Origin: Ceratorhiza oryzae-sativae
Taxonomy: Eukaryota > Basidiomycota > Agaricomycetes > Cantharellales > Ceratobasidiaceae
Length of the DNA stretch: 64,000 nucleotides
NCBI GenBank assembly: GCA_030998015.1
Contig: JARWMV010000048.1
Location: forward strand, 43,646-107,645
Reading direction: 5' to 3'
This document shows positions 38,326 through 47,921 of this stretch, one piece after another (position 1 is the first letter of the stretch; the number at the start of each line of letters is the position of its first letter). The notes beneath the pieces were generated by a model. It searched no databases, had not been told where the DNA came from, and saw nothing but the letters and a program-made list of their open reading frames with translations. A program made the position numbers and the translations under genes.

Positions 38326-40515
38326 ATGTCTGCTCCTGGCCCTCAGGCTCAGCCGACCTCTGCCCGACCGCCCAACGGCGATCCCCCCAGTTCGACCACA
38401 ACCGTCGACGCCGACGTTGAGCAGCAGCAAGCTGCAAAGCCCGAACTCGTCGACCAAACCCAGTATCTGCCTCGCCGATATGTGATTCAGGTGAGCGATA
38501 TTGGCGTCTGCATTATTCATTCAACTTTAATTACTTTTTTCTCCAGGTTTTTCTTGCATGTGCTTCTGTTGGAATGACTGGCTTGCTCGACGAAACCATG
38601 ATCGCTGTCGCTATGCCGCTCATTGCGTCTGATTTAAACACTGGCAGCCAAATCTCTGCCGTCGCGACTGCCTACTTCATGTTTGTTCCCCACCTTTTGC
38701 CTATTCCGCCGATACTTAGACACGTTTGCACAGCACAAGTACATCGTGCCAGATGCTTTACGGTCGGATATCAGACATTTGGTCGCGAAAGAGTGTTCTT
38801 CTTGCTCTTATCGCTATTTTCTTTATCGGAAATCTCGCATCGTCTCTTGCCCAAACCTTCGTCCAACTCCTAGTATTCCGTGCCATTGTCGGGATCGGAG
38901 GAGGTGGGATCGGCACAATTGGGCAGATTATTGTATCGGACGTCGTCAGTCTCAGGCAGCGAGGAAAATACCAGGGCATCCTGGGCTCGAGCGTTGCATT
39001 GGCAAACGGAGTTGGGCCGCTAATCGGCGGTGCGCTTGCTGGCACTTCTAAAAGCGGATGGTGAGCTCGTGGTTTTGTCGCTTCGCTCAGAATATTAATG
39101 CTTTGCCAGGCGATGGGTTTTCCGTCTTGAACTTCCGCTGGCGGTGTTCTCAGCCGCGGCGGTTATACTCTTTATGCCCCTCAAGCCGGTCGACGGGAGC
39201 ATAGCCAAGTTAGTCTTGAGCGCTCCGTTTTTTCCTATTCTCATCTCGGTTACTTCAGAAAACTCGCCAAGGTAGACTTTATTGGAGCCGCTCTTGCCTT
39301 GGCCGGCACGACGCTCCTCGTTGTATGCCTATTTATCTAATAGTTTCTCCATTGATCTCACGCTCAACCTGTAGCTCGGGATCAGCTGGGGCGGGTCTGA
39401 GCACCCTTGGGATAGCGCACATGTGATCGGAACGCTCGTTGCGGGGGGTATATCCTCCATTGCATTTGTGCTATGGCAATGGAAGGGAGCAGCCATTCCT
39501 CTGATGCCACGTGAGTATTCTCAATTTGACGAGCACTACCCGACATGAAACTACGCGCCAGTTCACATTTTCAAAAACCGAGTGGTTGTGGGCGGAATTT
39601 CGACGCATACGCTAAATGGCTTTCTCACTGTCGTTCAAGTCTTTTATCTCCCGACCTTTTATCAGACTGTGTACGGCTATAGTGCGGTGAAGAGTGGTGC
39701 CATGATTCTGCCGATCGTTCTCGTCCAAAGTACGTTTCGTTCTATCTCAAAAGGCGGTCTGTCTCACACTAGACTGTTCAAAAGCCGCCGTTTCGACAAT
39801 ATCAGGTGTAATCATTACGGTCACCGGCCGCTACCGTGAACTCATCCTCTCGGGATGGGCAATCTGGACAATCGGCCTCGGTTTAATCACGACGTTTGAC
39901 GCCCACACCTCGGTCGCCAAGCAAATCGGTTATTCACTCATCGTAGGCCTGGGAGTCGGTCAGACCTTTCAACCGAGCCTAGTGGCCATTCAGGGCGCGG
40001 TAGAAAGACGGGAAATGGCGGTCATAACCAGTGTCCGCATGTTTGTACGAAACCTTGGTGGGACTGTCGGATTAGCCATTACGGGTACGATTGTGTAAGT
40101 TCATACATATATTTGTTTTTCGGATTATATGCTAACATATCCCGATACGAAAAAAAGCAATGTAATTTTTAGAAAGCACTTGGCGACACTGAACCTGTCA
40201 CCCGAGGTCGTCGCGCAGATCATCGACAACCCGGTGGTGGCCCGGACGACTGTGGACCAGGCTACTCTGGACCAGATTGTCGAGGGTTACCGGCGTGGGT
40301 TCCGAATCGTGTTTATCATACTTGTCTCGGTCGCTGGGCTTGGATTCCTCCTCGCCGCAGGTCTGATGGTTAATTACACGTTGAATAGGGAGGATGATCG
40401 CGCGTTGAAAGACGCGGGAAGAAAGTTCCTCGAGGAGAAGAAGAAAAAGAAACAGGAGAAAAAGGGAGAGGAAAAGGTGGAGGTTGAGGAAGATCGAAAG
40501 GACGGTAAAGCATAG
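38326..40515 (+). CDS. MFS multidrug-type (DHA2-like) transporter
   Basis: Major-facilitator exporter in the plasma membrane, probably 14 helices. It starts MSAPGPQAQPTSARPPNGD with a cytosolic acidic/Gln-rich N-terminus and VDQTQYLPRRYVIQ. Then GMTGLLDETMIAVAMPLIAS, the motif A region MLYGRISDIWSRKSVLL (family G-x-L-x-D-x-x-G-R equivalent), FRAIVGIGGGGIGTIGQIIV, RGKYQGILGSSVALANGVG then PLIGG (motif C type), RVVVGGISTHTLNGFLTVVQ, VYGYSAVKSGAMILPIVLVQ, SLIVGLGVGQTFQPSLVAIQ and MFVRNLGGTVGLAITGTIV. A final helix and a highly charged tail (KKKKKQEKKGEEKVEVEE) end at TAG 40513-40515. The frame is consistent through about eight introns. Substrate unknown. The broken paralogue is at 14392-16378. 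Confidence 0.85.
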
Positions 40516-41268
40516 ATGGCTGGACTGGCCGGCACATGGATGATTGCCCCCTGTTTTGTTTGCCCCCTTACAAGTATCCAGGATTGGCCGATAATACAAA
40601 AGGGCTTCACACCGCTATTTGATATCTGTGTAATTCATTCTTAGGAAATCAACAATGGGCCAAAAGCCCCTGCACTGTAGGAACCCCAAATCGATGAACC
40701 AGCCGAAACGACTTGCCGAAAAATGATTCAGAGATGTGTGTTGTATGTCTAACCCGCTTGTGCTGTGCGACCAGACTCGCGTCAAATGGTATCTTCTGTG
40801 TTCCGTGATGCCCGGAATACTCCAACAGGCTTCGAGTGATGTTATTAGAATCAGAAATGGCGTGATTCTGAATGACTGGTTAGGTACTCATTTCTGGGCT
40901 AAACTCTCCGTCTCCACCACGGAGATTCTCGGCCATGATGTAGATTCGCAAAAGTCTTTTCGCCAACGCTCTCATTGATGAATAAACTTCCGTGATCAGA
41001 AGGCGGCCGCTCCGTTGGCGCAGTTACGTTGACATCTTTCATCCGTGCCCGCCTTCTGTTCGACCCTGCTCTTGCATACCACGCCACAATGCCTATGATA
41101 CGGGCTCGCCACTCGTTGCTCCATATGAATCGGTTATTTTTTGGGTTTGAAGTGACGAAATGAGCCGCTTGGCTCTGCGTAGTCAACCCCAGGGCCCTTC
41201 TTGGGTGCGCCTCATTGTGATCTAGGTGGATTTTCTCATGGCCTTGGATCTCTGTAGAATGCAAATGT

Positions 41269-41620
41269 CCAAATTTTTTGGATGTCTGGAAGGGCCACTT
41301 TTTGGCTGTGTTACTCATATTTTATAGTTGTTCCAGCTTGATTTTATGGTCACTCCAGCCAGAACCACTGAAATTGGCTGTTTTGTACACATTTGAATCA
41401 TGTATGCACTTTGATTCTCAAGACTGGGTTATGGTGATTTCTGCTAAGTTATTTGCCACAGATGACACTGAAAACTAACCCTGAAGGAATTGATCCAAGT
41501 TGGCTAATCTAGCCATTTTTTATGGCTGTGGACAAATTAACCACAAAATTTGGTTGGGCTGACCATGAAATATGGATGAAATAGCCAAAACGTGCCCCCC
41601 CAGACATCCAAAAAAATTGG
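41269..41620. mobile_element. MITE-like element with terminal inverted repeats
   Basis: About 350 bp bounded by inverted repeats: CCAAATTTTTTGGATGTCTG at 41269-41288, and the complementary CAGACATCCAAAAAAATTGG at 41601-41620. The interior is TG/CA rich, almost free of CpG, and has no coding capacity. TTGGATCTCT occurs at 41244-41253 and 41617-41626, which may be part of the insertion footprint, but the target-site duplication is not clean. The rest of 40516-42030 holds no gene that I can support. Confidence 0.65.
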
Positions 41621-42030
41621 ATCTCTTCATCCCACAGAGGATACTCTTGTTTTTTCGGTTCGCCAGTAAATTCTCTCCGCTCTGCCCGACTGATCTGCCG
41701 TAGCGAGGTTAGTGCAAAGTCGTGCGATTTTGAACCATTGGACAATATCCGACGATGTGATGCGTGGGGTTGATTTTTCGACGTGGCACTTCTGCATTTT
41801 GAACATGGACCAGTTGACGCGAAAAGAGCTCGGCGCAGAAATCACTCAGATGCCTTGTCGCCGTGTCTTGGCACTTCATGGATTCTAGCGATGTGTGTAT
41901 CGCAAAAGTATGTTGGATATATGCTCGTTTCAGACGGTGCTGTGGCCAGACACTTTTTGTATAGTGAAATCTGGATCATTCAACATTGATTGGGCAAGAA
42001 AATTTCTTCGTCTACAGATTGTTCTCGCTC

Positions 42031-43039
42031 TTAAGTCCACTTGGCACACACGGCCTCGAGGAACTGCTTCTTTCCGTCGCGGAGCCAGTCAAAGTGCGTC
42101 ATGGAGTAAATAATTGCGTCTTCGATTAGTCGACCTGTCCCGTCGGCAGCCACTTGAAAGTGAGTGTAGGGGTACCCTTCGTATGCATCGGATACCTCGT
42201 AGCACCTTTATGTCACGCATTAAATTCCGGATACTCGAGTATGGTTGAAGCCGACTGACCTCATTGGACCTTCAAGGGTATACCCCATCTTTTCTGCGAC
42301 ACGAGCAGACTTGAGGTTGGCTGCCGAGTTGCGCCACGCACAGCGCACAAAGCCACATCCCCCTTCAGAGACTGGGTTCAGCACGTGTGATAGGAGAAGA
42401 TAAGTCGAGTGGTAGAGGATGTATGCGCCTCGGAATTGGGGGAACAGCTTGAGAGCCATAGTGCGAACGTCGAGCGTTGCTTGGTCGGGCGAACAACCTA
42501 GACTTTTTCATGGTTGAGTGAATGTGTTTTGGATAGAGACCCAAGTTCGTTTGGCTCACGCATATGTGCCAGCAAATTCGCCCGACTTTTTGTCTATGAT
42601 TGCAAAGTGGAGAAAGTTGGGACGACGGCGTTGCTTCTCTAGGTAGACGTATGTCTCGCGTTTCGTGGCTGTTGACATAATGAGCCTTTGGAATATTAGT
42701 TTAAATTGATTGAAACTGACTGTATGGTTTTCCGTATGGAAATGGATAGAAGAATACATCCGGATCGTCATGGGGCTTCATGAACTCTTCTGCCAGACGT
42801 TCGCCATGAATAGACGGCTGTTTTTGAGCATAGTATCAGCCAACATTCGAATGAGCACTCGAGCGACCTACGATCAGTGGCTCAACGCGCACAAGGGCGG
42901 TCTCGAGAGGCTTGGATGGTACGGGAATGATGCTGTTCAAGTCATATTCCTCGGGGGGAGTGTTCTCAAAGAGCGGGTCAGTGTCTGCGACAGGGGGACG
43001 CGGCTTAGGGAGGGTTTCGGTATTGAGGTAGTGGACCAT
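42031..43039 (-). CDS. GNAT-fold N-acetyltransferase, right copy
   Basis: Paralogue of 25487-26497 with the same exon plan: MVHYLNTETLPKPRPPVADT then DPLFENTPPEEYDLNSIIPV (ATG 43037-43039); PSIHGERLAEEFMKPHDD; TKRETYVYLEKQRRRPNFLH then FAIIDKKSGEFAG; LGCSPDQATLDVRTMALKLF; CGFVRCAWRNSAANLKSARV then AEKMGYTLEG; ending LEAVCAKWT, TAA 42031-42033. Intact. An upstream in-frame ATG at 43190-43192 would add 51 residues but matches nothing in the left copy. Divergent from the adenylation-domain gene across 560 bp, an arrangement echoed by the fragment/GNAT pair at 23.5-26.5 kb. Confidence 0.8.
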
Positions 43040-43598
43040 TCTGTGCAATGAAAACGAGGAGTTGGGTGCAAAGGCCTCTTCAAGGGGGGGCTCTTTGAGC
43101 GAAAGGTGTTGCGTGCGCCTCTCGTGCAGGGTCGTATAGGAATTGTGGGCAACCTCAGTACCCACGCCGATCGTTCGGACTCGACTCCGCAATCTCGGAG
43201 AAGAGCCTGGCTCGCATATTCAGTCCATACGTCCACATGGCCACAATAGTCCAGGCGCTAAAAACATAGTCGATCGGATGTCGCGGCATCAGACCCCCGA
43301 ATACTGTTGCGAATGCTGTTCTCGACTGCTACCCCCATCAGCGTCGGCCTTGGTCCCGGGATGTGCGAATGGCGCAAGATCTCAAGCCTGGTGACTGGGA
43401 CCGAAAGCTTGGACGTCGAATTTCAGCGACACGAAAAAAGACATACCTATTCGGTATTCAATGGTTGCCCTTGTTTGATACAAACGGTCACGCTCAACTC
43501 GAGCGGGCAAGGTATAAAATAGGTAGTATGTGCGAACGTCGCCTCCACACAACTTCTCGACTTCACGAACAATCTGCGTCTGAGCGTCACCTCTCGAC

Positions 43599-46001
43599 AT
43601 GAATTCCTGCCAGGCACTGCAGAACCTGTCTGCTACGGATCGTGATCTCTTCCTCAAGTACGGATTTGGTAATCGAACCGAGCAAACTGCTGCCTCAATC
43701 GTGGCTGCTTTCAAGGTGCACGTGCAGTCGAGTCGTACGTCCATAATTTCAATCTCACTTTTTGATTTGCTTTCGTTCTGACTCGCCTCCAAGCCGCGTC
43801 TGCCGCTGCCGAATGCTCGGGGGAAACCATCACGTACCACCAGCTAGACCAGCGATCTGACGAGTTGGCCAGTCGTTTGTTGGCCTCTGGTGTTCGTACC
43901 GGGGATCGGGTAGTCCTCCTCGTTAAACGATCGATCGCTATGATCGTCGGAATAATTGGGATCTTGAAGACTGGAGGTGCGCAAGTTACTTTACCCAAAT
44001 TAGGATCTCTGCTTATACAACCCATTCACTCATAAGCTGCCTACGTCCCATTGGATGGAGGAATCGTTCCGGACAAGAGCCTCGGACACATTATCTTCGA
44101 CGCAGGGGTCAAGGTAGTTGTAAGTCTAAAGGCATTCGCTACCCGGGTAGCGCCATATGGTCAGCACTATTTGCCTTTGAAAACTTCATGGTTGACGTCG
44201 AGGTTACAGACGTGTCAACTTTGCTCCTGGATGAGCGAAATGAATATGTCGATTCCATCCCGGAGTTTGTGGCCCCTGAGCTCACTGGTCTCGAATCGTG
44301 AGTTCATTTTCCGCGAACTTCCTGGATGAGTAATGCTGACTGCCCCAGGGCGTATATTGTTTACACTTCGGGTAGGCTTTTGTCAGAGTACTCTGTTCAT
44401 CAACCGTCCAACTCTATAAAACAGGAACAACCGGAACACCCAAGGGAGTTGAGGTCATGCACCAAAGCGTGATAAATCTTGTGAAAAATTCGCCAGGAGA
44501 CTTGGATATGAAACCTGGCATGCGTGTTTCCCAAGTGAGTTCTAAGATTGACATGCGTGCGACTCATGAACTGACTTCAAACCAGCTACTGAACATTGCC
44601 TTCGACATGGCGCAGTGGGAGTGCTTGGGCTCGTAAGTCTATTGATCGAACAACCGTAATGAAACTAATGTGTATATCACTAGTCTTACAAATGGCTGCA
44701 CGTTGTGTTTGCGCGGAAGCAATTGGCTAGACACTCTCAAAACGTATGTGGCATTCAGAAGCTCCATGACTACGGTCAAACTTAAGAAAAAAATCTCAGT
44801 GTGGATGTCGTGATATCTACGCCATCCTGTATACGGAATTACACTCCTGCCGATTTTCGCCCTAAAGTGATCGCGACCGCCGGCGAGCCATGTCCTCAGG
44901 AACTGGCAGATCGATGGGTTGCACACGGAACCAAGTTTTTGAATTGCTGTGGACCAACCGAGGTGGGTTTCACTCCATTTTTATTCGGGATGGTGACTTA
45001 TTATGAGATTTGCCCCAGACAACGATTATTAACACGGCTCATAAGCATATGCTTGGCGAGAGACTATCGATCGGCCGTCCAACACCCAATAATAACATAT
45101 ATATTCTCGATGATGACATGAATCCCGTGCCGATTGGCAACATTGGGATGATTTGGGCAGGAGGGCTAGGCATCGCGAAAGGTTATGTGAACTTGCCTGA
45201 GCGAACAGCTGCGGCCTTTAAACCCGACGTATTTCTCGGACATGGGTGAGTAGTTGAATGAATGCATATACCAAGGCCGTGCCAAATTGATTATGTAACA
45301 GAAACATGTACCGAACGGGAGACCTAGGTCAATGGCGTACAGACGGATCTGGGCTGCTGGACATTCTCGGAAGGGTCGACGATCAAGTGAAAATCAAAGG
45401 CTTCCGGGTAGAGTTGGACGGAGTAGCTGCTGCCATGGAAGTAAGAGACCCAATATTTTGTTCTGACACTATTCGGTCTAACTTGAATATAGTCAACCCC
45501 TGGAATTCATACAGCCGTGGCATTGCTAGTTGGTGACGAGCTTGTTGGTGTATACTCGCCTGACGACATAGATGAGGCTGAGGTCCGAGACGCATGCAGC
45601 AAGGTACAACCATATTACGCTTGTCCGTCTCGTTACGTAAAGCTGCGAAAAATGCCTCTCACGAGCAACGGGTGAGATATATGTCATACGTTACCGCTAA
45701 GTCATGGTTAATGGTCCATATTAGGAAAGCGGACAAGCGAGCCTTGCGAGAAATGATCTCCACGCTCTCCGAATCAAGCGAATCATCCACAGACCGAAGC
45801 CCTGACAGTACCACGAGCCCTTCGACTGCTTCTGTGGCATCTGATGATGATAGCGATCCTCACATTTTTAGTTCGGTCACCAAAATTGACTGTGAAAAGC
45901 TCATTCCTATCTCCTGGGAATCTCCAAGAACGCTTATCCCTAGTCGAGGTGAGAATCAAACGAGTCTCTGAATGCTCGTTGTAACAGACTCCGCAATGTA
46001 G
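43599..46001 (+). CDS. NRPS-like adenylation-domain (AMP-binding) enzyme
   Basis: ANL-superfamily adenylating enzyme that activates a carboxylic or amino acid as acyl-AMP. It starts [20 protein letters not shown], a segment typical of the entry into an NRPS A domain. Core motifs seen: [18 protein letters not shown] (A1), [14 protein letters not shown] (A2), [20 protein letters not shown] (A3, about 44360-44465), [17 protein letters not shown] (A4), NCCGPTE (A5, 44943-44962), [10 protein letters not shown] (A7), [18 protein letters not shown] (A8) and [14 protein letters not shown] (A10, with the catalytic Lys). A Ser/Asp-rich linker follows and the frame stops at TAG 45999-46001 (or 45969-45971 if the last intron is kept). 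No condensation, thiolation or reductase domain is seen, so it is a stand-alone A enzyme or truncated. About ten introns. Confidence 0.8.
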
Positions 46002-46285
46002 GGCGCTTATTCGTGAACGTCATCCAGCAAGAGGGCTCGGAATTTGTGTCCCGCTCAAGCATATTTTCCCGTAACGCTACGCGTTCGAACAGCAGAACCG
46101 CTAGGGATATTGCAACGTCTATGAATGGCCCCGAAATCTCGCATGAAATGAATGATACGGGCACCAACGGCCAGGACAAGATAACCCTTCGGTCACCCCC
46201 TACTCCCCTGGGCGATTCCGTTACGCTTGATCCTCAAACTGAAAGCATAAAGGTTCAAGCAGACTTGGATATTCGGAATCGCGAA

Positions 46286-47518
46286 ATGAGGCCAACACCC
46301 CTGCCCACTTCTGAATCGAGCATCGTTGAACCCCGCTCCCTACCTTACCCATTTGGCGACCGACTACTGTTTGCCATACCGAAGAAAGGTAAGGCACCCG
46401 TACAGGGCCTTGGCAGTGAATAAATCCACTCGATGCTTGCTTAGGTCGGCTTCACGATAAATGCATAAATCTTCTAAGAGGTGCGATTCAGGGCTCCTGA
46501 ATCACAGCTCGTGCAGATACTTATTGGCTCCAGGCGCTGACCTTCGTTTTACGAAATCCGAGCGATTGGACATATGCCTTGTGAAAAATCTCCCTGTCGC
46601 CTTGTAAGCATGCAAAGAGGCGTTTGGTGTGTTGGTTTTGTTCCTAATTGGACTCTAGGGTCTTTTTGCCTGCAGCGGATATTCCCCGGTTCGTAGGCGA
46701 ATCCAACGTGGACATTGGTATTACCGGTCAAGACATGATTGTGGAGTCGAAGATGCACGCACTTACAACAGAGCTTTTGCCCCTCGGTTTCGGTCAATGC
46801 AAACTGCAAGTCCAGGTACCAGCCAATGGCGCAATTGAGAGAGTAGATGAGCTAGCAGGGAAACGAATCGCAACGAGCTTTAGCGACGTTGCCGAAGGTT
46901 ATTTTGGTCAAATAGACGAGAGGTTGGGCACCAAGACGAAGATCGAATATATCAGCGGGAGTGTCGAGACTGCGTGTATGCTCGGGCTAGCTGATGGAAT
47001 CGGTTAGTAGCGTTAACATCCACGGCAGAGTAGTATACTGATATTTCCTATAATTGCGGTGACCCTGCCAATAGTGGATTTAGTCGGCAAGTTGTCTGAA
47101 GGATTCGCGAGATCTTAGATTTACTTCTATTACAGAATCTGGGGAGACGATGCGGGCTGCTGGGCTCAAGGCTATCGGCACTATCATGTCGAGCGAGGCC
47201 GTGCTCATCTCGTCAGCACGTCCAAAGAAGCCTCAAATGGTCCCCATCGTAGAGCAGCTCAAGTCACGTATTGCAGGGGTTATAGTGTCCTCGCGATACG
47301 TGCTCTGCCAGTTTAATATTCGGAGATCCAACCTTCATCTAGCAAAGGAAATTGTACCGGGTAGAAGGTCACCTACCGTGAGTTCGCTGGAAGAACAGGA
47401 TTGGGTCGCGGTCAGTAGTATGGTGGAGCGGGAGAAAGCAGCAACGGCAATGGATCAGTTGCGGAATATCGGAGCGGAGGATATCAACATGTTCAAGATC
47501 GAGAATTGTCGAGCTTGA
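46286..47518 (+). CDS. HIS1: ATP phosphoribosyltransferase (histidine biosynthesis, step 1)
   Basis: Joins ATP and PRPP to give phosphoribosyl-ATP, the committed and His-feedback-regulated step. Motifs: SLPYPFGDRLLFAIPKKG then RLHDKCINLL across an intron; FLPAADIPRFVGESNVDIGI then TGQDMI; LPLGFGQCKLQVQVPA; GKRIATSF; the PRPP-binding loop ISGSVETACMLGLADGI; VDLVESGETMRAAGL. The C-terminal regulatory domain VEQLKSRIAGVIVSSRYVLC ... DWVAVSSMVER ... NIGAEDINMFKIENCRA shows it is the long HisG form. One intron (47087-47135) begins GCAAGT, a GC-AG intron. The start is uncertain: ATG at 46286 gives MRPTPLPTSESSIVEPR before the core; the frame is open further upstream to 46013. Ends TGA 47516-47518. 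Confidence 0.88.
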
Positions 47519-47921
47519 GTTCTCGCTTCGGTATTTGAAACTTGTGACGATGAAGTGAATTTAATATTTTGCTGTTTGAACGGTCTATGCGCTCTGAAGA
47601 CACAACCAGATCCATTTTAAACACACATAGAGAGCGTTCTGCTACCACCGACTTTTTGCATTGCACCGAGGATTATGGAAATTTTAATGTGAACATGCGA
47701 GAGGTTGTTGCTGGAGCTAATTTTTTTGCTCAATCCGGAAAGGCCGTGTATTCCTGTTGATATCATCAATGGGAACTATTGACTTCTCATGTGTGGCTCA
47801 ATGATCCAAATAAGACATTACAAGAGGTGTTGCCACCGCCTAAACAGCCACATCACTATCGCCTTCGCCCTCACTACAATATCGAATACTCACCATCATC
47901 GATAAAAATACCCTTATTAAC

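Noticed and set aside
43254..43275. GGCGCTAAAA in the GNAT/adenylation promoter as a fourth copper element
   Set aside because: It lacks both the TTGCSCG block and the CCTCA end, so it is too short to count.
46013..46285. Upstream open frame as a long N-terminal extension of HIS1
   Set aside because: Its start resembles the adenylation-gene tail duplicated at 23.5 kb, not HisG; I start HIS1 at 46286 but flag the uncertainty.
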